Source: Rhytidiadelphus loreus (lineage: Eukaryota; Streptophyta; Bryopsida; Hypnales; Hylocomiaceae). Taken from it: a stretch of DNA of 64,000 bases. The stretch covers positions 81,425,093 to 81,489,092 of the forward strand of contig OX344763.1 in the NCBI GenBank assembly GCA_947034895.1, written 5' to 3'. The translations under genes and the position numbers were made by a program. Under the pieces are notes generated by a model that saw only the letters and a program-made list of their open reading frames with translations, was not told where the DNA came from and did no database searches. Below are positions 24,201-37,282 of this stretch, piece by piece (within the stretch, counting starts at the first letter, position 1; each line of letters starts with the position of its first letter).

Positions 24201-26941
24201 AATGTCCAAGTTGCAAATGGCCTAAGCTCTTGCAATTAGGAAAAGAATATATGATTTGTGAAATTGTGTGGAACTTTCGGCAAGAATAAGAAAAATGGAA
24301 TAAGCCATGCCCTGTATTTAAAAGCGCATGAATCCCGAACTCATGAAATTTGAACGTGAAAGAGTGAAAACAATTTAATGTCCAAGTTGCAAATGGCCTA
24401 AGCTCTTGCAATTAGGAAAAGAATATATGATTTGTGAAATTGTGTGGAACCCTAGGCAAGAATAAAAAAAATGGAATAAGCCATGCCCTGTATTTAAAAG
24501 CGCATGAATCCCGAACTCATGAAATTTGAACGTGAAAGAGTGAAAACAATTTAATGTCCAAGTTGCAAATGGCCTAAGCTCTTGCAATTAGGAAAAGAAT
24601 ATATGATTTGTGAAATTGTGTGGAACTTTCGGCAAGAATAGAAAAATGGAATAAGCCATGCCCTGTATTTAAAAGCGCATGAATCCCGAACTCATGAAAT
24701 TTGAACGTGAAAGAGTGAAAACAATTTAATGTCCAAGTTGCAAATGGCCTAAGCTCTTGCAATTAGGAAAAGAATATATGATTTGTGAAATTGTGTGGAC
24801 CTTTCGGCAAGAATAGAAAAATGGAATAAGCCATGCCCTGTATTTAAAAGCGCATGAATCCCGAACTCATGAAATTTGAACGTGAAAGAGTGAAAACAAT
24901 TTAATGTCCAAGTTGCAAATGGCCTAAGCTCTTGCAATTAGGAAAAGAATATATGATTTGTGAAATTGTGAGGAACCCTAGGCAAGAATAAGAAAAATGG
25001 AATAAGCCATGCCCTGTATTTAAAAGCGCATGAATCCCGAACTCATGAAATTTGAACGTAAAAGAGTGAAAACAATTTAATGTCCAAGTTGCAAATGGCC
25101 TAAGCTCTTGCAATTAGGAAAAGAATATATGATTTGTGAAATTGTGTGGAACCCTAGGCAAGAATAAAAAAAATGGAATAAGCCATGCCCTGTATTTAAA
25201 AGCGCATGAATCCCGAACTCATGAAATTTGAACGTGAAAGAGTGAAAACAATTTAATGTTCAAGTTGCAAATGGCCTAAGCTCTTGCAATTAGGAAAAGA
25301 ATATATGATTTGTGAAATTGTGTGGAACTTTCGGCAAGAATAGAAAAATGGAATAAGCCATGCCGTGTATTTAAAAGCGCATGAATCCCGAACTCATGAA
25401 ATTTGAACGTGAAAGAGTGAAAACAATTTAATGTCCAAGTTGCAAATGGCCTAAGCTCTTGCAATTAGGAAAAGAATATATGATTTGTGAAATTGTGTGG
25501 AACCCTAGGCAAGAATAAAAAAAATGGAATAAGCCATGCCCTGTATTTAAAAGCGCATGAATCCCGAACTCATGAAATTTGAACGTGAAAGAGTGAAAAC
25601 AATTTAATGTCCAAGTTGCAAATGGCCTAAGCTCTTGCAATTAGGAAAAGAATATATGATTTGTGAAATTGTGTGGAACTTTCGGCAAGAATAGAAAAAT
25701 GGAATAAGCCATGCCCTGTATTTAAAAGCGCATGAATCCCGAACTCATGAAATTTGAACGTGAAAGAGTGAAAACAATTTAATGTCCAAGTTGCAAATGG
25801 CCTAAGCTCTTGCAATTAGGAAAAGAATATATGATTTGTGAAATTGTGTGGAACTTTCGGCAAGAATAAGAAAAATGGAATAAGCCATGCCCTGTATTTA
25901 AAAGCGCATGAATCCCGAACTCATGAAATTTGAACGTGAAAGAGTGAAAACAATTTAATGTCCAAGTTGCAAATGGCCTAAGCTCTTGCAATTAGGAAAA
26001 GAATATATGATTTGTTAAATTGTGTGGAACTTTCGGCAAGAATAGAAAAATGGAATAAGCCATGCCCTGTATTTAAAAGCGCATGAATCCCGAACTCATG
26101 AAATTTGAACGTGAAAGAGTGAAAACAATTTAATGTCCAAGTTGCAAATGGCCTAAGCTCTTGCAATTAGGAAAAGAATATATGATTTGTGAAATTGTGA
26201 GGAACCCTAGGCAAGAATAAGAAAAATGGAATAAGCCATGCCCTGTATTTAAAAGCGCATGAATCCCGAACTCATGAAATTTGAACGTAAAAGAGTGAAA
26301 ACAATTTAATGTCCAAGTTGCAAATGGCCTAAGCTCTTGCAATTAGGAAAAGAATATATGATTTGTGAAATTGTGAGGAACCCTAGGCAAGAATAAGAAA
26401 AATGGAATAAGCGATGCCCTGTATTTAAAAGCGCATGAATCCCGAACTCATGAAATTTGAACGTGAAAGAGTGAAAACAATTTAATGTCCAAGTTGCAAA
26501 TGGCCTAAGCTCTTGCAATTAGGAAAAGAATATATGATTTGTGAAATTGTGTGGAACTTTCGGCAAGAATAAGAAAAATGGAATAAGCCATGCCCTGTAT
26601 TTAAAAGCGCATGAATCCCGAACTCATGAAATTTGAACGTGAAAGAGTGAAAACAATTTAATGTCCAAGTTGCAAATGGCCTAAGCTCTTGCAATTAGGA
26701 AAAGAATATATGATTTGTGAAATTGTGTGGAACCCTAGGCAAGAATAAGAAAAATGGAATAAGCCATGCCGTGTATTTAAAAGCGCATAAATCCCGAACT
26801 CATGAAATTTGAACGTGAAAGAGTGAAAACAATTTAATGTCCAAATTGCAAATGGCCGAAGCTCTTGCAATTAGGAAAAGAATATATGATTTGTGAAATT
26901 GTGAGGAACCCTAGGCAAGAATAAGAAAAATGGAATAAGCG

Positions 26942-29723
26942 ATGCCCTGTATTTAAAAGCGCATGAATCCCGAACTCATGAAATTTGAACGTGAAAGAGT
27001 GAAAACAATTTAATGTCCAAGTTGCAAATGGCCTAAGCTCTTGCAATTAGGAAAAGAATATATGATTTGTGAAATTGTGAGGAACCCTAGGCAAGAATAA
27101 GAAAAATGGAATAAGCCATGCCGTGTATTTAAAAGCGCATGAATCCCGAACTCATGAAATTTGAACGTGAAAGAGTGAAAACAATTTAATGTCCAAGTTG
27201 CAAATGGCCTAAACTCTTGCAATTAGGAAAAGAATATATGATTTGTGAAATTGTGTGGAACTTTCGGCAAGAATAAGAAAAATGGAATAAGCCATGCCCT
27301 GTATTTAAAAGCGCATGAATCCCGAACTCATGAAATTTGAACGTGAAAGAGTGAAAACAATTTAATGTCCAAGTTGCAAATGGCCTAAGCTCTTGCAATT
27401 AGGAAAAGAATATATGATTTGTGAAATTGTGTGGAACCCTAGGCAAGAATAAAAAAAATGGAATAAGCCATGCCCTGTATTTAAAAGCGCATGAATCCCG
27501 AACTCATGAAATTTGAACGTGAAAGAGTGAAAACAATTTAATGTCCAAGTTGCAAATGGCCTAAGCTCTTGCAATTAGGAAAAGAATATATGATTTGTGA
27601 AATTGTGTGGAACTTTCGGCAAGAATAGAAAAATGGAATAAGCCATGCCGTGTATTTAAAAGCGCATGAATCCCGAACTCATGAAATTTGAACGTGAAAG
27701 AGTGAAAACAATTTAATGTCCAAGTTGCAAATGGCCTAAGCTCTTGCAATTACGAAAAGAATATATGATTTGTGAAATTGTGTGGAACTTTCGGCAAGAA
27801 TAAGAAAAATGGAATAAGCCATGCCCTGTATTTAAAAGCGCATGAATCCCGAACTCATGAAATTTGAACGTGAAAGAGTGAAAACAATTTAATGTCCAAG
27901 TTGCAAATGGCCTAAGCTCTTGCAATTAGGAAAAGAATATATGATTTGTGAAATTGTGTGGAACTTTCGGCAAGAATAAGAAAAATGGAATAAGCCATGC
28001 CCTGTATTTAAAAGCGCATGAATCCCGAACTCATGATATTTGAACGTGAAAGAGTGAAAACAATTTAATGTCCAAGTTGCAAATGGCCTAAGCTCTTGCA
28101 ATTAGGAAAAGAATATATGATTTGTGAAATTGTGTGGAACCCTAGGCAAGAATAAGAAAAATGGAATAAGCCATGCCCTGTATTTAAAAGCGCATGAATC
28201 CCGAACTCATGAAATTTGAACGTGAAAGAGTGAAAACAATTTAATGTCCAAGTTGCAAATGGCCTAAGCTCTTGCAATTAGGAAAAGAATATATGATTTG
28301 TGAAATTGTGAGGAACCCTAGGCAAGAATAAGAAAAATGGAATAAGCCATGCCCTGTATTTAAAAGCGCATGAATCCCGAACTCATGAAATTTGAACGTA
28401 AAAGAGTGAAAACAATTTAATGTCCAAGTTGCAAATGGCCTAAGCTCTTGCAATTAGGAAAAGAATATATGATTTGTGAAATTGTGAGGAACCCTAGGCA
28501 AGAATAAGAAAAATGGAATAAGCCATGCCCTGTATTTAAAAGCGCATGAATCCCGAACTCATGAAATTTGAACGTGAAAGAGTGAAAACAATTTAATGTC
28601 CAAGTTGCAAATGGCCTAAGCTCTTGCAATTAGGAAAAGAATATATGATTTGTGAAATTGTGAGGAACCCTAGGCAAGAATAAGAAAAATGGAATAAGCC
28701 ATGCCGTGTATTTAAAAGCGCATGAATCCCGAACTCATGAAATTTGAACGTGAAAGAGTGAAAACAATTTAATGTCCAAGTTGCAAATGGCCTAAACTCT
28801 TGCAATTAGGAAAAGAATATATGATTTGTGAAATTGTGTGGAACTTTCGGCAAGAATAAGAAAAATGGAATAAGCCATGCCCTGTATTTAAAAGCGCATG
28901 AATCCCGAACTCATGAAATTTGAACGTGAAAGAGTGAAAACAATTTAATGTCCAAGTTGCAAATGGCCTAAGCTCTTGCAATTAGGAAAAGAATATATGA
29001 TTTGTGAAATTGTGTGGAACCCTAGGCAAGAATAAAAAAAATGGAATAAGCCATGCCCTGTATTTAAAAGCGCATGAATCCCGAACTCATGAAATTTGAA
29101 CGTGAAAGAGTGAAAACAATTTAATGTCCAAGTTGCAAATGGCCTAAGCTCTTGCAATTAGGAAAAGAATATATGATTTGTGAAATTGTGTGGAACTTTC
29201 GGCAAGAATAGAAAAATGGAATAAGCCATGCCCTGTATTTAAAAGCGCATGAATCCCGAACTCATGAAATTTGAACGTGAAAGAGTGAAAACAATTTAAT
29301 GTCCAAGTTGCAAATGGCCTAAGCTCTTGCAATTAGGAAAAGAATATATGATTTGTGAAATTGTGTGGAACTTTCGGCAAGAATAAGAAAAATGGAATAA
29401 GCCATGCCCTGTATTTAAAAGCGCATGAATCCCGAACTCATGAAATTTGAACGTGAAAGAGTGAAAACAATTTAATGTCCAAGTTGCAAATGGCCTAAGC
29501 TCTTGCAATTAGGAAAAGAATATATGATTTGTGAAATTGTGTGGAACTTTCGGCAAGAATAAGAAAAATGGAATAAGCCATGCCCTGTATTTAAAAGCGC
29601 ATGAATCCCGAACTCATGATATTTGAACGTGAAAGAGTGAAAACAATTTAATGTCCAAGTTGCAAATGGCCTAAGCTCTTGCAATTAGGAAAAGAATATA
29701 TGATTTGTGAAATTGTGTGGAAC
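26942..29723 (+). repeat. 9-monomer (1,583-bp-offset) segmental duplication
   Basis: 26,942-28,140 matches 28,525-29,723 at an offset of 1,583 bp (9 monomers including one 175-bp unit). Two private variants support it: CCTAAACTCT (27,208 and 28,791) and CATGATATTTG (variant T at 28,037 and 29,620). Two differences between copies were seen: g27650 (CCGTG) against CCCTG in the second copy, and c27753 (TTACG) against TTAGG. The unit between the copies is unmatched, so this is a near-tandem duplication slightly older than the 19-mer. Confidence 0.88.
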
Positions 29724-32700
29724 TTTCGGCAAGAATAAGAAAAATGGAATAAGCCATGCCCTGTATTTAAAAGCGCATGAATCCCGAACTCATGAAATTT
29801 GAACGTGAAAGAGTGAAAACAATTTAATGTCCAAGTTGCAAATGGCCTAAGCTCTTGCAATTAGGAAAAGAATATATGATTTGTGAAATTGTGTGGACCT
29901 TTCGGCAAGAATAGAAAAATGGAATAAGCCATGCCCTGTATTTAAAAGCGCATGAATCCCGAACTCATGAAATTTGAACGTGAAAGAGTGAAAACAATTT
30001 AATGTCCAAGTTGCAAATGGCCTAAGCTCTTGCAATTAGGAAAAGAATATATGATTTGTGAAATTGTGAGGAACCCTAGGCAAGAATAAGAAAAATGGAA
30101 TAAGCCATGCCCTGTATTTAAAAGCGCATGAATCCCGAACTCATGAAATTTGAACGTAAAAGAGTGAAAACAATTTAATGTCCAAGTTGCAAATGGCCTA
30201 AGCTCTTGCAATTAGGAAAAGAATATATGATTTGTGAAATTGTGAGGAACCCTAGGCAAGAATAAGAAAAATGGAATAAGCCATGCCCTGTATTTAAAAG
30301 CGCATGAATCCCGAACTCATGAAATTTGAACGTGAAAGAGTGAAAACAATTTAATGTCCAAGTTGCAAATGGCCTAAGCTCTTGCAATTAGGAAAAGAAT
30401 ATATGATTTGTGAAATTGTGTGGAACTTTCGGCAAGAATAAGAAAAATGGAATAAGCCATGCCCTGTATTTAAAAGCGCATGAATCCCGAACTCATGAAA
30501 TTTGAACGTGAAAGAGTGAAAACAATTTAATGTCCAAGTTGCAAATGGCCTAAGCTCTTGCAATTAGGAAAAGAATAAATGATTTGTGAAATTGTGTGGA
30601 ACCCTAGGCAAGAATAAGAAAAATGGAATAAGCCATGCCGTGTATTTAAAAGCGCATAAATCCCGAACTCATGAAATTTGAACGTGAAAGAGTGAAAACA
30701 ATTTAATGTCCAAATTGCAAATGGCCGAAGCTCTTGCAATTAGGAAAAGAATATATGATTTGTGAAATTGTGAGGAACCCTAGGCAAGAATAAGAAAAAT
30801 GGAATAAGCGATGCCCTGTATTTAAAAGCGCATGAATCCCGAACTCATGAAATTTGAACGTGAAAGAGTGAAAACAATTTAATGTCCAAGTTGCAAATGG
30901 CCTAAGCTCTTGCAATTAGGAAAAGAATATATGATTTGTGAAATTGTGAGGAACCCTAGGCAAGAATAAGAAAAATGGAATAAGCCATGCCGTGTATTTA
31001 AAAGCGCATGAATCCCGAACTCATGAAATTTGAACGTGAAAGAGTGAAAACAATTTAATGTCCAAGTTGCAAATGGCCTAAGCTCTTGCAATTAGGAAAA
31101 GAATATATGATTTGTGAAATTGTGTGGAACTTTCGGCAAGAATAAGAAAATTGGAATAAGCGATGCCCTGTATTTAAAAGCGCATGAATCCCGAACTCAT
31201 GAAATTTGAACGTGAAAGAGTGAAAACAATTTAATGTCCAAGTTGCAAATGGCCTAAGCTCTTGCAATTAGGAAAAGAATATATGATTTGTGAAATTGTG
31301 TGGAACTTTCGGCAAGAATAAGAAAAATGGAATAAGCCATGCCCTGTATTTAAAAGCGCATGAATCCCGAACTCATGAAATTTGAACGTGAAAGAGTGAA
31401 AACAATTTAATGTCCAAGTTGCAAATGGCCTAAGCTCTTGCAATTAGGAAAAGAATATATGATTTGTGAAATTGTGTGGAACTTTCGGCAAGAATAGAAA
31501 AATGGAATAAGCCATGCCCTGTATTTAAAAGCGCATGAATCCCGAACTCATGAAATTTGAACGTGAAAGAGTGAAAACAATTTAATGTCCAAGTTGCAAA
31601 TGGCCTAAGCTCTTGCAATTAGGAAAAGAATATATGATTTGTGAAATTGTGTGGAACTTTCGGCAAGAATAAGAAAAATGGAATAAGCCATGCCCTGTAT
31701 TTAAAAGCGCATGAATCCCGAACTCATGAAATTTGAACGTGAAAGAGTGAAAACAATTTAATGTCCAAGTTGCAAATGGCCTAAGCTCTTGCAATTAGGA
31801 AAAGAATATATGATTTGTGAAATTGTGTGGAACTTTCGGCAAGAATAGAAAAATGGAATAAGCCATGCCCTGTATTTAAAAGCGCATGAATCCCGAACTC
31901 ATGAAATTTGAACGTGAAAGAGTGAAAACAATTTAATGTCCAAGTTGCAAATGGCCTAAGCTCTTGCAATTAGGAAAAGAATATATGATTTGTGAAATTG
32001 TGAGGAACCCTAGGCAAGAATAAGAAAAATGGAATTAGCCATGCCCTGTATTTAAAAGCGCATGAATCCCGAACTCATGAAATTTGAACGTAAAAGAGTG
32101 AAAACAATTTAATGTCCAAGTTGCAAATGGCCTAAGCTCTTGCAATTAGGAAAAGAATATATGATTTGTGAAATTGTGAGGAACCCTAGGCAAGAATAAG
32201 AAAAATGGAATAAGCGATGCCCTGTATTTAAAAGCGCATGAATCCCGAACTCATGAAATTTGAACGTGAAAGAGTGAAAACAATTTAATGTCCAAGTTGC
32301 AAATGGCCTAAGCTCTTGCAATTAGGAAAAGAATATATGATTTGTGAAATTGTGTGGAACTTTCGGCAAGAATAAGAAAAATGGAATAAGCCATGCCCTG
32401 TATTTAAAAGCGCATGAATCCCGAACTCATGAAATTTGAACGTGAAAGAGTGAAAACAATTTAATGTCCAAGTTGCAAATGGCCTAAGCTCTTGCAATTA
32501 GGAAAAGAATATATGATTTGTGAAATTGTGTGGAACCCTAGGCAAGAATAAGAAAAATGGAATAAGCCATGCCGTGTATTTAAAAGCGCATAAATCCCGA
32601 ACTCATGAAATTTGAACGTGAAAGAGTGAAAACAATTTAATGTCCAAGTTGCAAATGGCCTAAGCTCTTGCAATTAGGAAAAGAATATATGATTTGTGAA

Positions 32701-33739
32701 ATTGTGTGGAACTTTCGGCAAGAATAAGAAAAATGGAATAAGCCATGCCCTGTATTTAAAAGCGCATGAATCCCGAACTCATGAAATTTGAACGTGAAAG
32801 AGTGAAAACAATTTAATGTCCAAGTTGCAAATGGCCTAAGCTCTTGCAATTACGAAAAGAATATATGATTTGTGAAATTGTGAGGAACCCTAGGCAAGAA
32901 TAAGAAAAATGGAATAAGCCATGCCCTGTATTTAAAAGCGCATGAATCCCGAACTCATGAAATTTGAACGTGAAAGAGTGAAAACAATTTAATGTCGAAG
33001 TTGCAAATGGCCTAAGCTCTTGCAATTAGGAAAAGAATATATGATTTGTGAAATTGTGTGGAACTTTCGGCAAGAATAAGAAAAATGGAATAAGCGATGC
33101 CCTGTATTTAAAAGCGCATGAATCCCGAACTCATGAAATTTGAACGTGAAAGAGTGAAAACAATTTAATGTCCAAGTTGCAAATGGCCTAAGCTCTTGCA
33201 ATTAGGAAAAGAATATATGATTTGTGAAATTGTGTGGAACTTTCGGCAAGAATAAGAAAAATGGAATAAGCCATGCCCTGTATTTAAAAGCGCATGAATC
33301 CCGAACTCATGAAATTTGAACGTGAAAGAGTGAAAACAATTTAATGTCCAAGTTGCAAATGGCCTAAGCTCTTGCAATTAGGAAAAGAATATATGATTTG
33401 TGAAATTGTGTGGAACTTTCGGCAAGAATAGAAAAATGGAATAAGCCATGCCCTGTATTTAAAAGCGCATGAATCCCGAACTCATGAAATTTGAACGTGA
33501 AAGAGTGAAAACAATTTAATGTCCAAGTTGCAAATGGCCTAAGCTCTTGCAATTAGGAAAAGAATATATGATTTGTGAAATTGTGTGGACCTTTCGGCAA
33601 GAATAGAAAAATGGAATAAGCCATGCCCTGTATTTAAAAGCGCATGAATCCCGAACTCATGAAATTTGAACGTGAAAGAGTGAAAACAATTTAATGTCCA
33701 AGTTGCAAATGGCCTAAGCTCTTGCAATTAGGAAAAGAA

Positions 33740-33920
33740 TATATGATTTGTGAAATGGTGTGGAACTTTCGGCAAGAATATTAAGAAATGGAATAAGCCA
33801 TGCCCTGTATTTAAAAGCGCATGAATCCCGAACTCATGAAATTTGAACGTGAAAGAGTGAAAACAATTTAATGTCCAAGTTGCAAATGGCCTAAGCTCTT
33901 GCAATTAGGAAAAGAATATA
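33740..33920 (+). repeat. Divergent 177-bp monomer
   Basis: This is the only 177-bp unit outside domain III. It has a scrambled A-run (AAGAATATTAAGAAATGG, near 33,770-33,790) instead of AAGAATAAGAAAAATGG, and its upstream junction reads GAAATGGTGTGG rather than GAAATTGTGTGG. It lies among standard F-type and 175-bp units. The changes look like a small local templated mutation rather than simple slippage. No other copy was found in the window, so it arose after, or escaped, homogenisation. Confidence 0.75.
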
Positions 33921-34474
33921 TGATTTGTGAAATTGTGTGGAACTTTCGGCAAGAATAAGAAAAATGGAATAAGCCATGCCCTGTATTTAAAAGCGCATGA
34001 ATCCCGAACTCATGAAATTTGAACGTGAAAGAGTGAAAACAATTTAATGTCCAAGTTGCAAATGGCCTAAGCTCTTGCAATTAGGAAAAGAATATATGAT
34101 TTGTGAAATTGTGTGGAACTTTCGGCAAGAATAGAAAAATGGAATAAGCCATGCCCTTTATTTAAAAGCGCATGAATCCCGAACTCATGAAATTTGAACG
34201 TGAAAGAGTGAAAACAATTTAATGTCCAAGTTGCAAATGGCCTAAGCTCTTGCAATTAGGAAAAGAATATATGATTTGTGAAATTGTGTGGAACTTTCGG
34301 CAAGAATAAGAAAAATGGAATAAGCCATGCCCTGTATTTAAAAGCGCATGAATCCCGAACTCATGAAATTTGAACGTGAAAGAGTGAAAACAATTTAATG
34401 TCCAAGTTGCAAATGGCCTAAGCTCTTGCAATTAGGAAAAGAATATATGATTTGTGAAATTGTGTGGAACTTTC

Positions 34475-37282
34475 GGCAAGAATAAGAAAAATGGAATAAG
34501 CCATGCCCTGTATTTAAAAGCGCATGAATCCCGAACTCATGAAATTTGAACGTGAAAGAGTGAAAACAATTTAATGTCCAAGTTGCAAATGGCCTAAGCT
34601 CTTGCAATTAGGAAAAGAATATATGATTTGTGAAATTGTGTGGAACTTTCGGCAAGAATAAGAAAAATGGAATAAGCCATGCCCTGTATTTAAAAGCGCA
34701 TGAATCCCGAACTCATGAAATTTGAACGTGAAAGAGTGAAAACAATTTAATGTCCAAGTTGCAAATGGCCTAAGCTCTTGCAATTAGGAAAAGAATATAT
34801 GATTTGTGAAATTGTGTGGACCTTTCGGCAAGAATAGAAAAATGGAATAAGCCATGCCCTGTATTTAAAAGCGCATGAATCCCGAACTCATGAAATTTGA
34901 ACGTGAAAGAGTGAAAACAATTTAATGTCCAAGTTGCAAATGGCCTAAGCTCTTGCAATTAGGAAAAGAATATATGATTTGTGAAATTGTGAGGAACCCT
35001 AGGCAAGAATAAGAAAAATGGAATAAGCCATGCCCTGTATTTAAAAGCGCATGAATCCCGAACTCATGAAATTTGAACGTAAAAGAGTGAAAACAATTTA
35101 ATGTCCAAGTTGCAAATGGCCTAAGCTCTTGCAATTAGGAAAAGAATATATGATTTGTGAAATTGTGAGGAACCCTAGGCAAGAATAAGAAAAATGGAAT
35201 AAGCCATGCCCTGTATTTAAAAGCGCATGAATCCCGAACTCATGAAATTTGAACGTGAAAGAGTGAAAACAATTTAATGTCCAAGTTGCAAATGGCCTAA
35301 GCTCTTGCAATTAGGAAAAGAATATATGATTTGTGAAATTGTGTGGAACTTTCGGCAAGAATAAGAAAAATGGAATAAGCCATGCCCTGTATTTAAAAGC
35401 GCATGAATCCCGAACTCATGAAATTTGAACGTGAAAGAGTGAAAACAATTTAATGTCCAAGTTGCAAATGGCCTAAGCTCTTGCAATTAGGAAAAGAATA
35501 TATGATTTGTGAAATTGTGTGGAACCCTAGGCAAGAATAAGAAAAATGGAATAAGCCATGCCGTGTATTTAAAAGCGCATAAATCCCGAACTCATGAAAT
35601 TTGAACGTGAAAGAGTGAAAACAATTTAATGTCCAAGTTGCAAATGGCCTAAGCTCTTGCAATTAGGAAAAGAATATATGATTTGTGAAATTGTGAGGAA
35701 CCCTAGGCAAGAATAAGAAAAATGGAATAAGCCATGCCCTGTATTTAAAAGCGCATGAATCCCGAACTCATGAAATTTGAACGTGAAAGAGTGAAAACAA
35801 TTTAATGTCCAAGTTGCAAATGGCCTAAGCTCTTGCAATTAGGAAAAGAATATATGATTTGTGAAATTGTGTGGAACTTTCGGCAAGAATAAGAAAAATG
35901 GAATAAGCCATGCCCTGTATTTAAAAGCGCATGAATCCCGAACTCATGAAATTTGAACGTGAAAGAGTGAAAACAATTTAATGTCCAAGTTGCAAATGGC
36001 CTAAGCTCTTGCAATTAGGAAAAGAATATATGATTTGTGAAATTGTGTGGACCTTTCGGCAAGAATAGAAAAATGGAATAAGCCATGCCCTGTATTTAAA
36101 AGCGCATGAATCCCGAACTCATGAAATTTGAACGTGAAAGAGTGAAAACAATTTAATGTCCAAGTTGCAAATGGCCTAAGCTCTTGCAATTAGGAAAAGA
36201 ATATATGATTTGTGAAATTGTGAGGAACCCTAGGCAAGAATAAGAAAAATGGAATAAGCCATGCCCTGTATTTAAAAGCGCATGAATCCCGAACTCATGA
36301 AATTTGAACGTAAAAGAGTGAAAACAATTTAATGTCCAAGTTGCAAATGGCCTAAGCTCTTGCAATTAGGAAAAGAATATATGATTTGTGAAATTGTGAG
36401 GAACCCTAGGCAAGAATAAGAAAAATGGAATAAGCCATGCCCTGTATTTAAAAGCGCATGAATCCCGAACTCATGAAATTTGAACGTGAAAGAGTGAAAA
36501 CAATTTAATGTCCAAGTTGCAAATGGCCTAAGCTCTTGCAATTAGGAAAAGAATATATGATTTGTGAAATTGTGTGGAACTTTCGGCAAGAATAAGAAAA
36601 ATGGAATAAGCCATGCCCTGTATTTAAAAGCGCATGAATCCCGAACTCATGAAATTTGAACGTGAAAGAGTGAAAACAATTTAATGTCCAAGTTGCAAAT
36701 GGCCTAAGCTCTTGCAATTAGGAAAAGAATATATGATTTGTGAAATTGTGTGGAACCCTAGGCAAGAATAAGAAAAATGGAATAAGCCATGCCGTGTATT
36801 TAAAAGCGCATAAATCCCGAACTCATGAAATTTGAACGTGAAAGAGTGAAAACAATTTAATGTCCAAGTTGCAAATGGCCTAAGCTCTTGCAATTAGGAA
36901 AAGAATATATGATTTGTGAAATTGTGAGGAACCCTAGGCAAGAATAAGAAAAATGGAATAAGCCATGCCCTGTATTTAAAAGCGCATGAATCCCGAACTC
37001 ATGAAATTTGAACGTGAAAGAGTGAAAACAATTTAATGTCCAAGTTGCAAATGGCCTAAGCTCTTGCAATTAGGAAAAGAATATATGATTTGTGAAATTG
37101 TGTGGAACTTTCGGCAAGAATAAGAAAAATGGAATAAGCCATGCCCTGTATTTAAAAGCGCATGAATCCCGAACTCATGAAATTTGAACGTGAAAGAGTG
37201 AAAACAATTTAATGTCCAAGTTGCAAATGGCCTAAGCTCTTGCAATTAGGAAAAGAATATATGATTTGTGAAATTGTGTGGA
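34475..37282 (+). repeat. 7-monomer (1,231-bp) higher-order repeat, ~2.3 copies
   Basis: 34,475-36,051 matches 35,706-37,282 at 1,231 bp (six 176-bp units plus one 175-bp unit). Each copy contains, in order, a GGACCTTTCGG 175-bp unit, a GTAAAAG C-type unit, another C-type unit, F-type units and a CCGTG/CATAAAT unit. GTAAAAG markers near 35,079 and 36,310 are 1,231 bp apart. The match starts just after the F/C head difference (c34474/a35705) and ends at c36052/a37283. A related 8-monomer version with a 1,407-bp offset follows directly, sharing several of the same monomers. Confidence 0.9.
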
